A stretch of 47,506 bases of DNA from Paenibacillus etheri. Lineage in GTDB: Bacteria; Bacillota; Bacilli; Paenibacillales; Paenibacillaceae. The notes below the pieces were generated by a model. It searched no databases, had not been told where the DNA came from, and saw nothing but the letters and a program-made list of their open reading frames with translations. Each line of letters opens with the position of its first letter. The first letter of the stretch is position 1. The position numbers were made by a program, and so were the translations under genes. Location of the stretch: NCBI RefSeq assembly GCF_001012825.1, contig NZ_LCZJ02000043.1, positions 1-47,506 on the forward strand, read 5' to 3'. Positions 8,301 to 17,210 of the stretch are shown piece after piece.

Positions 8301-9455
8301 ATGAGACAAAAAGAAAGAATTCCGCAGCTGGATATTTTTCGGGCGATTGCTATTTTCGCAGTGCTAGCTATTCATGCTACCTCGCGAACGCTGGCGGAGA
8401 CACTAGATACAAACATGTTTCATCCGTTCTTATTTATTAATAAATTCAGCCAGTTCGCCGTACCTTCATTCATATTTTTGAGTGGGTTCGTGCTGTTCTA
8501 TAACTATATTGATCGTCCACTGGGCGGAAAGACGCTGGGGAAGTTCTACAGTAGAAGGCTGCTGTATATTATTGTGCCGTATGTACTATTTTCGCTGCTG
8601 TATTTCGCATTAAAAATGACGGCGGGACATACATGGAGCTTACCTCCAGGGGAGATGGCTTCTAAGCTTTGGAAGTATTTATGGACAGGAACGGCATATA
8701 CGCATTTGTATTATGTTATTATCATTATTCAGTTTTACGTATTATTTCCGCTCATTCTGTGGTGCTTGCAAAAGGTTCGTCGTCTGGGGGCTTGGGCACC
8801 GTTAATCGGGCTGCTGCTACAGTGGGGGTTCGTATTACTGAATAAATACATGACTAATAACGGGTATTGGCAGTTGTCTAAGGGTAGTCTGGCGATCACT
8901 TACTTCTCTTATTTCCTACTAGGAGCTGGGATTGCAGTATATTACTCTTCTCTGAAGAAATGGCTGGTGCCTTCACGTGAGGGCTGGCGCGCCGGTAAAG
9001 GTCCGGTATGGATTACATTGTGGTTGTTATGGATTGTAGCAGGGGTCGTTCATGTTGAGCTATGGTTTAACAACTATACGAAGAAAACGGTCATCAATAG
9101 TTTATGGTATGAGGGATTCTCTAACCTTCATGCGCTGCTCTCTTGTGTGGTGCTGCTGCAAGTTTCCTTCTTATTGTACGGAGCGGGTCGAAGCTTGCTC
9201 ACAAGGCTCTTGCTATCTGCCGGGGCATGCTCGTTCGGAATCTATTTACTACATCCGTTACTGCTCTTTTTCTATAGAAAATTACCGTTTCACGGAGGAT
9301 CGCTTGCTTATACCGCAGCGATTGCCGGAGGCTGGCTCTTTGCGTTGTTAGGTTCATGGCTGGTAGTGGCTTTTACCTTCCGATATATTAAATCGGCTTG
9401 GGTCATCTTTGGGTCGAGTCCACAGAAAGCGAAAACGAATTCGAAAAGCGCGTAA
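8301..9455 (+). CDS. Membrane acyltransferase, acyltransferase-3 family (second of two)
   Basis: A 384-aa paralog of the preceding gene. It shares the opening ERIPQLDIFRAIAIF, the FYSRRLLYIIVPYVLF basic segment, the GSLAITYFSYFLLGA stretch and the closing FGIYLLHPLLLFFYRK region (YLIHPLLLAIYRR in the first copy). A strong AGGAGGA ribosome site precedes ATG 8301, 42 bases after the first gene, so the two probably form one operon. The copies diverge in the loops, suggesting an old duplication with possibly different acceptors. Substrate unknown. Confidence 0.85.
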   Translation: MRQKERIPQLDIFRAIAIFAVLAIHATSRTLAETLDTNMFHPFLFINKFSQFAVPSFIFLSGFVLFYNYIDRPLGGKTLGKFYSRRLLYIIVPYVLFSLLYFALKMTAGHTWSLPPGEMASKLWKYLWTGTAYTHLYYVIIIIQFYVLFPLILWCLQKVRRLGAWAPLIGLLLQWGFVLLNKYMTNNGYWQLSKGSLAITYFSYFLLGAGIAVYYSSLKKWLVPSREGWRAGKGPVWITLWLLWIVAGVVHVELWFNNYTKKTVINSLWYEGFSNLHALLSCVVLLQVSFLLYGAGRSLLTRLLLSAGACSFGIYLLHPLLLFFYRKLPFHGGSLAYTAAIAGGWLFALLGSWLVVAFTFRYIKSAWVIFGSSPQKAKTNSKSA

Positions 9456-9484
9456 CTTAGTTACGGCGCTAATGGTAATAAAGA

Positions 9485-9528
9485 AAGCGTCGGTTTACCA
9501 CCATAGGGTGGATTAACCGGCGCTTTTT
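9485..9528. terminator. Bidirectional terminator between converging genes
   Basis: Arms AAAGCGTCGGTTTACCACC and GGTGGATTAACCGGCGCTTT pair with few mismatches around the loop ATAG, with A- and T-runs on the two sides. It lies between the plus-strand acyltransferase pair and minus-strand gntK. Confidence 0.85.
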
Positions 9529-9540
9529 GATTTCTTATGC

Positions 9541-11082
9541 TTATTCTCCAGCTTGCAGCTGAAATTCTGCAATTGCTTGATACTGGCTTTCGAGACTACG
9601 GTAGACAGAAATATAGATCGGTAGTAGCTGCTTGTATACCTTGGTATGTTCATGTATCGGAGTATGCTTATGGGTTGAACCAATCATGTCAAATACCACA
9701 TCAAAGGAATTTACGCGACCTGTTGCATAAAGGCCAAGTACAACCGCCCCGAGGCAGGAGCTCTCGATACTCTCCGGAATGACAACCTCCTGATCAAAAA
9801 TATCGGCCATCATCTGCCGCCATAATGAGGAGTGGGCGAAGCCGCCTGTGGCTAGGATTTTTTCAGGACGTCCGATTTGCTCTTCCATCGCGAGCAGGAC
9901 CGTATACATATTAAAGATCACGCCTTCTAAGACCGACCGAATCATATGCTCCTTATGGTGGTTCATAGTAAGGCCAAAGAAGGAGCCCCGAGCATCCGGA
10001 TTCCATAGCGGTGCTCGCTCCCCGGTCAAGTAGGGATGGAATAAAAGTCCGCCGCTTCCCGCAGGAACCTGCTCTGCAATGCGAGTTAGAACCTCGTAAG
10101 GATCAATACCTAGTCGTTTGGCGGTTTCAACTTCAGAGGCCGCGAACTCGTCACGTACCCAGCGGAACAGCATGCCCCCATTATTGACGGGTCCCCCAAT
10201 TACCCAATGTTTTGGGGTTAGGTTATAACAGAAGATCCGACCTTTGGGATCGGTGAGTGGGTGATCCACTACAGTGCGAATCGCTCCACTCGTACCAATC
10301 GTAGCGGCCACTACACCGGGTTCAATTGCACCTACGCCGAGGTTGGACAGGACGCCGTCGCTGGCGCCAATAACAAATGGGGTTGTAGGGAGCAGCAGAA
10401 GCTCCTCCGCCAGACCAGGGAGCAGCCCTTGCATGATCTGTGTGGTGGGAACAAGCCTCGAGAGTTGATCCGCTGTAATATGAGCAATCTCCAAGGCTTC
10501 TTTATCCCATTCTAGATTCTCCAGATTGAGCATGCCTGTGGAAGAGGCAATGGAATGATCGATGACGTATTCGCCAAACAGTCTTGCGAATATGTATTCT
10601 TTTATGGAAATGAATTTATAGGTTTGGTGGAACATGTCGGGCTGCTCTTCACGAAGCCACATTAGCTTGGTGATCGGAGACATTGGGTGTATAGGTGTTC
10701 CTGAACGTAGATACAATTCATGACCGTTCAGCTCATCCTTCAAACGAAGTGCACACCCGGCACTGCGATTATCAGCCCATGTGATGCAGGCAGTTAGTGC
10801 CTTGCCCAGTTTATCAACTGCAATGACACTGTGCATGGCTGAACTGAAGGAGACGAATAGGATTGCATCCGCAGATACACCGCTTTGCCGTATAACATCA
10901 GAGATTGTATGGAAGACTGCACTCAGGATTTGCTCGGGGTCCTGCTCCGCTATTGAGGGTGAGGGCTGATGTAAAGGATATCCTACGTTTGCTTGTGCAG
11001 CTATGGCTCCTTTTTCCTCGAAGAGAACTGCTTTGGTACTTGTAGTTCCAATATCAACGCCAATCATATAGGATTTAGTCAC
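9541..11082 (-). CDS. gntK: Gluconokinase (FGGY family)
   Basis: A 513-aa FGGY sugar kinase that makes 6-phosphogluconate from gluconate, feeding the pentose phosphate pathway. The N-terminal phosphate loop is GVDIGTTSTKAVLF. Segments SFSSAMHSVIAVD, CITWADNRSAG, GTPIHPMSP and IGASDGVLSNLGVGAI correspond closely to B. subtilis GntK rather than xylulokinase. The start is GTG, preceded by GAAAGAAGGG seven bases upstream; the next in-frame ATG (codon 6) would remove only five residues. It stands alone without gntP, gntZ or a GntR regulator, on the strand opposite to its neighbours. Confidence 0.92.
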   Translation of the reverse strand: MTKSYMIGVDIGTTSTKAVLFEEKGAIAAQANVGYPLHQPSPSIAEQDPEQILSAVFHTISDVIRQSGVSADAILFVSFSSAMHSVIAVDKLGKALTACITWADNRSAGCALRLKDELNGHELYLRSGTPIHPMSPITKLMWLREEQPDMFHQTYKFISIKEYIFARLFGEYVIDHSIASSTGMLNLENLEWDKEALEIAHITADQLSRLVPTTQIMQGLLPGLAEELLLLPTTPFVIGASDGVLSNLGVGAIEPGVVAATIGTSGAIRTVVDHPLTDPKGRIFCYNLTPKHWVIGGPVNNGGMLFRWVRDEFAASEVETAKRLGIDPYEVLTRIAEQVPAGSGGLLFHPYLTGERAPLWNPDARGSFFGLTMNHHKEHMIRSVLEGVIFNMYTVLLAMEEQIGRPEKILATGGFAHSSLWRQMMADIFDQEVVIPESIESSCLGAVVLGLYATGRVNSFDVVFDMIGSTHKHTPIHEHTKVYKQLLPIYISVYRSLESQYQAIAEFQLQAGE

Positions 11083-11447
11083 GCATTAGCCCTTCTTTCT
11101 AGTTGTAAGTAGATTTTTAGAACACTAATTACAGAATTATGAAGTACAATCATATTAGCTCATTATAGTATTGGATAAACGTAGAGGCAAAATAAGAGGG
11201 ATTTCCAAGTATTCGTTCGAAGTACATAAGTATTTATTTTAGAATGCAGATTTTCCTTGTGAGCAATTCAATCTAGATGGACAAACTTAAGCATACAAGC
11301 ATTTGAAATGAAGTTATAGCTTTATTCCGTTTGATTGACGAAAAAGCGGTGAACATGATACGATATTGAAAATACTTTAATTTGCTACCACTTTACCATA
11401 GTAAAGTAACCATAAACAATATCTAATGATAACTGACGAGGTGAACA
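11083..11447. other. 365-bp divergent intergenic region gntK / hisZ
   Basis: AT-rich and without a credible ORF. The right end carries a candidate hisZ promoter and palindrome (separate entry). No T-box antiterminator (AGGGTGGNACCGCG) was seen. I identified no clear gntK promoter. Confidence 0.6.
11335..11407 (+). promoter_or_regulatory. Candidate his promoter and operator
   Basis: TTGACG at about 11335-11340, an 18-bp spacer and TACGAT form a sigma-A-like promoter. Downstream of it is a perfect inverted repeat ACTTTAC-CATA-GTAAAGT (11390-11407), placed where a repressor would block early elongation. A HisR/YerC-type regulator is a possible ligand, not shown. Confidence 0.45.
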
Positions 11448-12671
11448 ATGAAGATGTCCAAACCAAAGGGATTTGAGAAGCCGTCTGGCGTTCGGGACTA
11501 TCTGCCCCGGGCCGTGACGAAATTGCGCAAAATTGAGAACGATGTACTGCATTGCATGAGTCGCTGGGGTTATCAGCAAATGATGACTCCGACGCTAGAA
11601 TATTACGATACGGTTGGCGTGGCTAGCTCTACGTCTGACCAAAAGCTTTATAAATTGCTTAACAATCGTGGTCAGGCGCTAGTGCTTCGTTCTGAAATGA
11701 CAGCTCCAGTCGCCCGTGTGGTTGCATCTCTTTTGAAGGATGAGCCATTGCCATTGCGGTTGTCCTATCACGCTAATGTTTTCCGTGCCATCGAGGAAGA
11801 GGCAGGGCGGGAAGCGGAGTTCTTCCAGACAGGGGTTGAGCTGGTTGGTGATGATTCACCTGAGGCCGATGCAGAAGTAGTGGCGCTTGCGATTTCATCG
11901 CTGCAGGCTGCGGGTGTGAAGTCTTTTAAAATCGCTATGGGGCATGTAGGCTTTTTGAATGGTTTATTTCAAGAGGCACTTCCGGAATTACCGGAGGTTC
12001 AGGAGGAGTTGAAGAGTCATTTGCTGGGTCGCGACTATGTCTCTTTCCGAGAGACCCTACGGCGGCTGGATCTGACGGAAGCTCAGAAGAATGAACTGGA
12101 TGGACTGTTGCGTCTACGTGGCGGCAAGGAGATTTGTGGACAGGCGCTGGAGCTTAGCGATCATCCGCTTGCCCGCCATTCGATAGATCATTTGTGCAAG
12201 GTATGGGAGGTACTGGTCTCTTACAGCGTATCCCAGCATGTGTTGATCGATCTGACGATGATTGGGGACTTTTCCTATTATACAGGCATGACTTTTGAAG
12301 GCTATGCAGCGGAATTAGGGTTTCCGGTATGTAGTGGAGGCAGATATGATAATCTCCTTCAGCAGTTTGGGCGTCCGATCCCTTCCACAGGTTTTTCCTT
12401 AAAAACGAATCGTATTCTCGATGGAGTGGCCGGAGCAAACGAAGAGGAAGAGCTACCTATCTTGATCCAATATGATGCTACTCGCAGAAAAGAAGGTCTG
12501 GAAGAGGCAACACGTTTGCGGTCAGAAGGCCACGCGGTAGTGACTAGGCTGGCAGCAGGTCCAGAAGAGCTTGAAACGGTGAAGCGTCTAGATACGGACA
12601 CGGTCGAAGCAGAGGGTGTGCGGTACGGCGAAATCTATACCTTCGTATCTTTTGTAAGTGAGCATGGCTGA
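11448..12671 (+). CDS. hisZ: ATP phosphoribosyltransferase regulatory subunit HisZ
   Basis: A 407-aa histidyl-tRNA-synthetase-like protein without synthetase function that activates short-form HisG and relays histidine feedback. Class II aaRS-like segments are present: LVLRSEMTAPVARV (motif 2 region), RLSYHANVFRAIEEEAGREAEFFQTGVEL, and GFPVCSGGRYDNLLQQFG near residue 300. Histidyl-tRNA synthetase is excluded by the short C-terminus without an anticodon-binding domain and by the his-operon position. ATG 11448 has GAGGTG four bases upstream; ATG 11454 has better spacing and is possible. First gene of the histidine operon. Confidence 0.93.
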   Translation: MKMSKPKGFEKPSGVRDYLPRAVTKLRKIENDVLHCMSRWGYQQMMTPTLEYYDTVGVASSTSDQKLYKLLNNRGQALVLRSEMTAPVARVVASLLKDEPLPLRLSYHANVFRAIEEEAGREAEFFQTGVELVGDDSPEADAEVVALAISSLQAAGVKSFKIAMGHVGFLNGLFQEALPELPEVQEELKSHLLGRDYVSFRETLRRLDLTEAQKNELDGLLRLRGGKEICGQALELSDHPLARHSIDHLCKVWEVLVSYSVSQHVLIDLTMIGDFSYYTGMTFEGYAAELGFPVCSGGRYDNLLQQFGRPIPSTGFSLKTNRILDGVAGANEEEELPILIQYDATRRKEGLEEATRLRSEGHAVVTRLAAGPEELETVKRLDTDTVEAEGVRYGEIYTFVSFVSEHG

Positions 12672-12743
12672 GATATCGCTAGTACAAAAAGCGGTTAAGA
12701 TAAATTTTGTTTGTATGGAGATGGAAAAGGAGGCAACTTAACG

Positions 12744-13382
12744 ATGGCACAGATTTTGAAGGTCGCTATGCCAAAAGGTCGGATTTACGAAAAGGCTGCT
12801 GAGCTGTTCCGCCAGGCAGGTCTCCCGATTCCACCGGACGGTGAGGCATCCCGCAAGCTTGTTATTCCACTGCCTGAGGCAGGGATGGAGTTTATATTAG
12901 CGAAACCAGTAGATGTACCTACATATGTAGAATATGGTGTGGCCGATATTGGAATCGTGGGCAAGGACGTATTGCTGGAAGAAGATCGTGATGTATATGA
13001 GCTGCTTGATCTTGGCATCGCTCGATGCCGGATGTCGATCATTGGATTACCTAACTGGCAGCCGGGAATTCAGCAGCGTGTGGCGACGAAATATCCGAAT
13101 GTAGCATCAAAGTATTTCCGGGAGCAGGGACAGCAGGTCGAGGTCGTGAAGCTGAATGGTTCAATTGAGCTTGCGCCGTTGATTGGGCTCGCTGATCGTA
13201 TCGTGGATATGGTAGAAACCGGGCAAACGCTGCGGGATAATGGATTAATAGAAATGAAGAGCATATTCGAAATTACGAGCCGTCTTGTGGCGAATCGTGT
13301 AAGCTATCGGATGAAAAATGAAGAAATACAGCAGCTGTGTGATCGACTGCAGACGGTTATAGGGGAACCTAATTTGCGGTAG
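12744..13382 (+). CDS. hisG: ATP phosphoribosyltransferase catalytic subunit HisG (short form)
   Basis: Catalyses the first step of histidine synthesis, ATP + PRPP to phosphoribosyl-ATP. At 212 aa it is the short form lacking the C-terminal regulatory domain, which matches the presence of hisZ. Recognisable segments are [16 protein letters not shown] at the N-terminus, [18 protein letters not shown], and the PRPP-binding [19 protein letters not shown]. The start ATG 12744 is chosen because AAGGAGG lies 10 bases upstream; an in-frame ATG at 12711 has no ribosome site. Seventy-two bases separate it from hisZ. Confidence 0.95.
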   Translation: MAQILKVAMPKGRIYEKAAELFRQAGLPIPPDGEASRKLVIPLPEAGMEFILAKPVDVPTYVEYGVADIGIVGKDVLLEEDRDVYELLDLGIARCRMSIIGLPNWQPGIQQRVATKYPNVASKYFREQGQQVEVVKLNGSIELAPLIGLADRIVDMVETGQTLRDNGLIEMKSIFEITSRLVANRVSYRMKNEEIQQLCDRLQTVIGEPNLR

Positions 13383-13418
13383 GTGACAGATGTTAAGGGG
13401 TAAAGGGAGGAACCAGCG

Positions 13419-14729
13419 ATGAAGGTTGTATCGAGCAAGGATTTTAAGCTAGAGCGAGAAGTGGAGTATGGAACACCAGAGCAAAATCAGGCGGTAAAGG
13501 AAATTGTGGCCGCGATTAAAAAAGAAGGAGACACGGCGCTTCTTCGCTACACGGAGCAATTTGATCGGGTCACGCTTACACCGAACCAGCTGCGGGTAAC
13601 TCCGGAAGAGCTTCAGGCAGCATATGGTCGGGTAGAAGAATCTTTCGTATCCGCTATTCAAGCAGCCGCAGCCAATATCCGGGCCTTTCATGCTAGACAG
13701 AAACGGAATTCGTGGATGGATCTTCAGCCCGATGGCACGATTCTGGGACAGATTATTCGTCCATTGAAGCGGGTAGGGGTGTATGTTCCTGGTGGCAAGG
13801 CAGCTTATCCTTCCTCGGTGCTGATGAACGTGATCCCTGCGCAGATCGCAGGCGTGCCGGAGATCGTTATGGTAACCCCGCCATCCACCGGTGGCAAAGA
13901 AGGGATTGATCCTTACATCCTGGTTGCTGCCGCAGAAGCAGGTGTGAATGAAATCTACCGTGTGGGCGGTGCGCAGGCGGTAGCTGCTTTGGCTTTTGGT
14001 ACGGAGAGCATAGCGCCGGTAGATAAAATATGTGGGCCCGGCAACATATACGTTGCCCTGGCTAAACGCGAGGTATATGGCGCCGTAGATATCGACAGTA
14101 TCGCGGGTCCAAGCGAAATTGTCGTGCTGGCAGATGAGACCGCTGAGCCGGCCTATGTCGCAGCGGATCTGCTCTCGCAGGCCGAGCATGACGAGATGGC
14201 CTCGGCGATTCTGGTCACGCCATCGCAGAGCCTGGCGGATAGCGTGGCAGCCGAAGTGGAGCGTCAGCTACAAGAGCTGCCGCGACAGGCGATCGCCCGT
14301 TCATCCGTAGAGAATTACGGCGCGATCATTGTTGTGGAATCTATGGAGGAGGGAATCTCCGTAGTGAATCGTTTGGCACCAGAGCATCTAGAGATTGTTG
14401 TCGAGGATCCAATGGGCCTTGTGGGCAGCATCGAGAATGCTGGAGCGATCTTCCTAGGAGCGTATAGCTCGGAGCCTGTGGGCGACTATTTTGCCGGACC
14501 GAATCATATTATCCCGACCAATGGTACAGCACGGTTCTCGTCGCCAGTGGATGTCGATGATTTTATAAAGAAATCAAGTCTGATCTATTACAGTAAAGAA
14601 GCCCTCCTGCGGGATGGGAAGACCATTATAGAGCTGGCGCGTCGCGAAGGGCTAGAAGGCCACGCACGAGCCATTGAGATTCGACTCAAGAACGAAGGGA
14701 AAGGTGGAGATGGATATGGAGAACAATAA
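13419..14729 (+). CDS. hisD: Histidinol dehydrogenase
   Basis: A 436-aa zinc enzyme that oxidises L-histidinol to L-histidine in two NAD-dependent steps. Diagnostic segments are [40 protein letters not shown] (metal-binding Gln and His), LAPEHLEIV (catalytic Glu-His) and [18 protein letters not shown]. The length is typical. The last 14 bases overlap hisB. The stretch about 14000-14310 is visibly more G+C-rich than the rest of the gene. Confidence 0.97.
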   Translation: MKVVSSKDFKLEREVEYGTPEQNQAVKEIVAAIKKEGDTALLRYTEQFDRVTLTPNQLRVTPEELQAAYGRVEESFVSAIQAAAANIRAFHARQKRNSWMDLQPDGTILGQIIRPLKRVGVYVPGGKAAYPSSVLMNVIPAQIAGVPEIVMVTPPSTGGKEGIDPYILVAAAEAGVNEIYRVGGAQAVAALAFGTESIAPVDKICGPGNIYVALAKREVYGAVDIDSIAGPSEIVVLADETAEPAYVAADLLSQAEHDEMASAILVTPSQSLADSVAAEVERQLQELPRQAIARSSVENYGAIIVVESMEEGISVVNRLAPEHLEIVVEDPMGLVGSIENAGAIFLGAYSSEPVGDYFAGPNHIIPTNGTARFSSPVDVDDFIKKSSLIYYSKEALLRDGKTIIELARREGLEGHARAIEIRLKNEGKGGDGYGEQ

Positions 14730-15324
14730 CGAACAGACCTTACGCCAAGCAGGATTAAGCCGTAAAACAAATGAGACGGATATCAAGCTGTCTCTTAACG
14801 TAGATGGAAGTGGAGTTTCCGAGCTGGAGACGGATGTTCCTTTTTTGAATCATATGCTGGACCTGTTTACGAAGCACGGCCAGTTTGACCTGTCTGTACA
14901 GGCGCGTGGAGATATCGAAATTGATGATCACCACACGGTTGAAGATATTGGGATCTGCCTAGGTCAAGCGCTGCATGAAGCACTTGGTGATAAAAAGGGA
15001 ATCAAACGTTATGCGAGTGTTTTTGTACCGATGGATGAGGCGTTGGCGCAAGTTGTGATCGATATCAGCAATCGCCCGCACTTTGAATATCGCGCAACCT
15101 ATCCTTCACAGCAGGTGGGCAGCTTTTCGACGGAGCTGGTTCAGGAGTTCTTATGGAAGTTCGCGCTGGAGGCTCGGATTACGCTGCATGTGATCGTACA
15201 CTACGGTTCTAACACACATCACATGATTGAGGCTGTATTCAAGGCGCTCGGACGGGCGCTCGATGAAGCGACACTGATTGATCCACGTGTGAAGGGTGTG
15301 CCTTCTACGAAGGGAGTGCTGTAG
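14716..15324 (+). CDS. hisB: Imidazoleglycerol-phosphate dehydratase
   Basis: A 202-aa manganese enzyme that dehydrates imidazole glycerol phosphate. Metal-binding His-rich motifs are [10 protein letters not shown] and the later [20 protein letters not shown]; the N-terminal [13 protein letters not shown] is also typical. It is monofunctional, lacking the phosphatase domain fused to HisB in enteric bacteria; hisJ supplies that activity. ATG 14716 is chosen because GGTGGAG (14703-14709) lies six bases upstream, whereas ATG 14710 abuts it directly. It overlaps hisD by 14 bases. Confidence 0.95.
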   Translation: MENNNEQTLRQAGLSRKTNETDIKLSLNVDGSGVSELETDVPFLNHMLDLFTKHGQFDLSVQARGDIEIDDHHTVEDIGICLGQALHEALGDKKGIKRYASVFVPMDEALAQVVIDISNRPHFEYRATYPSQQVGSFSTELVQEFLWKFALEARITLHVIVHYGSNTHHMIEAVFKALGRALDEATLIDPRVKGVPSTKGVL

Positions 15325-15325
15325 C

Positions 15326-15946
15326 ATGACTGTTGCAATCGTCGATTATGGCATGGGCAACCTGCACAGTGTGAGCAAGGCGGTAGAACGTCTCGGTTAT
15401 GAGTGTGTGGTGACGGGTGAAGCCGAGCGAATTCTCGCTGCTGATAGTGTTATTTTGCCTGGTGTCGGTGCATTTGGCGATGCGATGGAGCAGCTGCGAG
15501 AGAGTGGTTTGGATCTTGTGGTCAAACAGGTAGCTGCCGGAAAGCAGCCGCTGCTAGGCATTTGTCTCGGCATGCAGCTATTGTTTAGTAGCAGTGAAGA
15601 GCATGGCAGCCATGAGGGACTTAATATTCTCTCAGGTTCCGTAATGCGGTTCGCTCCTAGAGAGGGCTATAAGGTGCCACATATGGGTTGGAATAAGCTG
15701 AGCTTCACACAACCTAAAAGTCAGCTGTTTGATGGTCTTGATGAGGGGCATGTGTATTTCGTCCACTCTTATCATGCGCATGTAGCAAAAGAGAGTGATC
15801 TGCTGGCTGTCACCGATTATGGTTACCCAGTTACGGCTATTGTAGGGCAAGATAATGTATTCGGTATGCAGTTCCATCCGGAGAAGAGCGGAGAGCTGGG
15901 AATCAAGCTGCTGGGCAATTTTTTGAAATATAAGGATAAAGTATAA
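15326..15946 (+). CDS. hisH: Imidazole glycerol phosphate synthase, glutaminase subunit HisH
   Basis: A 206-aa class I glutamine amidotransferase that delivers ammonia to HisF. The catalytic triad is Cys80 in GICLGMQLLF and His184/Glu186 in QFHPEKSG. The N-terminal VAIVDYGMGNLHSV is the family start. ATG 15326 follows the hisB stop by one base, with AGGGAG 10 bases upstream. The last codons (KYKDKV, stop) form the left arm of a long hairpin described under repeats. Confidence 0.95.
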   Translation: MTVAIVDYGMGNLHSVSKAVERLGYECVVTGEAERILAADSVILPGVGAFGDAMEQLRESGLDLVVKQVAAGKQPLLGICLGMQLLFSSSEEHGSHEGLNILSGSVMRFAPREGYKVPHMGWNKLSFTQPKSQLFDGLDEGHVYFVHSYHAHVAKESDLLAVTDYGYPVTAIVGQDNVFGMQFHPEKSGELGIKLLGNFLKYKDKV

Positions 15947-16027
15947 GTTTCACAATACACTTTATCCTTATATCTCTCGCTTAAACGCTTACCGTCCTTA
16001 TAAGGACGACGAAGGCGTTTATACTTG
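15926..16027 (+). repeat. Dispersed two-hairpin repeat, copy A (after hisH)
   Basis: About 102 bp. First hairpin: ATAAGGATAAAGT pairs perfectly with ACTTTATCCTTAT around a loop containing ATAAGTTTCACA; its left arm is the end of hisH. Second hairpin: AAACGC..GCGTTT encloses the palindrome CGTCCTTATAAGGACG. A copy with the same layout lies at 35653-35749. Neither hairpin has a terminator-type T-run. Confidence 0.8.
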
Positions 16028-16093
16028 AAGCTTAAGGGAGAGCGGGCATAAGCTGCGCTATAAATATAATGTAACGAAAGTGGGGAGCGCCAA

Positions 16094-16831
16094 ATGTCTT
16101 CTTTTATTGTATATCCGGCGATTGATATCCGGGATGGAAAATGTGTCAGGCTACAACAGGGGGATTACAGTCAGGAAACGATATACAATGATAGTCCACT
16201 GGAGGTGGCAAAATCATGGGAAGAGCAAGGCGGAAAGTTCATTCATTTGGTGGACTTAGATGGTGCAAAAGCGGGTCATCCTGTGAATGATGCGATTATC
16301 GGCGCTATTGCTGCTAATGCTAATGTGCCGGTTCAGGTGGGCGGTGGCCTTCGTAATCTTGCGGACGTGGAAAAATTGCTCGGACTTGGCGTTAGCCGCG
16401 TTATTATCGGTACTGCCGCGATTAACGATCATGCCTTTACCGAAGCAGTATTGGCTAAATACGGTGATAAAGTAGCTATCGGAATTGATGCGCGCAACGG
16501 GTTTGTTGCAACACATGGCTGGCTGAATACCTCTGAGGTACGTGCTGAGGATCTGGCTAAGGAACTGGCTGCAAAAGGAGCTGAGACGTTCATATACACC
16601 GACATCTCCCGCGACGGGATGATGCAGGGGCCGAACGTGGAGGGAATTGTGTCCATGGCGAAGGTCAGCGGCAAAACGGTGATCGCCTCCGGCGGAGTTA
16701 CCAGTCTTGATGATCTGCTACGTCTGAACGTGCATAGCGGCAGCGGTGTGGGCGGAGCTATTGTTGGCAAGGCGTTGTACACGGGCAATATTGATCTTTC
16801 TGAAGCCTTGCAGGCGCTCGGGCAGAAGTAG
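16094..16831 (+). CDS. hisA: ProFAR isomerase HisA
   Basis: 1-(5-phosphoribosyl)-5-[(5-phosphoribosylamino)methylideneamino]imidazole-4-carboxamide isomerase, a (beta/alpha)8 barrel of 245 aa, usual length. The first catalytic Asp is in YPAIDIRDGKCVRLQQGD and the second in YTDISRDGMMQGPN. Phosphate-binding loops are VQVGGGLR and VIASGGVTSLDD. It follows hisH at a 147-bp distance that contains repeat copy A. GGGGAGCG precedes ATG. The next his gene is 830 bp away. Confidence 0.96.
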   Translation: MSSFIVYPAIDIRDGKCVRLQQGDYSQETIYNDSPLEVAKSWEEQGGKFIHLVDLDGAKAGHPVNDAIIGAIAANANVPVQVGGGLRNLADVEKLLGLGVSRVIIGTAAINDHAFTEAVLAKYGDKVAIGIDARNGFVATHGWLNTSEVRAEDLAKELAAKGAETFIYTDISRDGMMQGPNVEGIVSMAKVSGKTVIASGGVTSLDDLLRLNVHSGSGVGGAIVGKALYTGNIDLSEALQALGQK

Positions 16832-16911
16832 TGCTGGATGTGTGCGTTAGTTGACGAACCTGACTAATTAACTGGTTCTAACTCTGTGAAAAGTCTCATT
16901 TGTGGTTATGG

Positions 16912-17210
16912 TTGTATTTTGTGCAATAGAACGCTGATTAAAGAGGCTGAATACTTATTTGATTGCACTTTGTACAATTGAAATAGTGAAAAGCCATCTT
17001 TTTCGTGAATTCCTGGGGAATCCATTGCACGAAATACAATAGACGGCATTATTAGATTGTTTGAGGTTGATTCCATTGCACAGAGTGCAATGGAACGTTG
17101 AACTATGCTGTGGTACGGACATTACCCTCAGATGAATGATATAAGTGTACTTCATACAACTATTGTTCCAATTAAGAGCATGTTTGCTAATTTAATTGTA
17201 TTTCGTGCAG
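16912..17210. repeat. Array of six 15-bp palindromes
   Basis: Six copies of a 15-mer with consensus TTGYAYNNNRTRCAA start at 16912, 16963, 17025, 17076, 17145 and 17196. Offsets are 51, 62, 51, 69 and 51. Examples are TTGTATTTTGTGCAA (first) and TTGCACAGAGTGCAA (fourth). The first four fit fully; the fifth and sixth each have one end mismatch. Flanks are partly shared (ATAGAACG or TGGAACG after the first and fourth). Confidence 0.8.

Noticed and set aside
11083-11447. T-box riboswitch before the his operon
   Set aside because: No T-box sequence, specifier stem or antiterminator was found.
13449-14189. 246-aa ORF antisense to hisD
   Set aside because: It is a mirror of hisD codon bias, has no family features and no ribosome site.
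16912-17210. Palindrome array as a CRISPR
   Set aside because: Repeats are 15 bp, degenerate and palindromic, spacers vary between 36 and 54 bp, and no cas genes are nearby.
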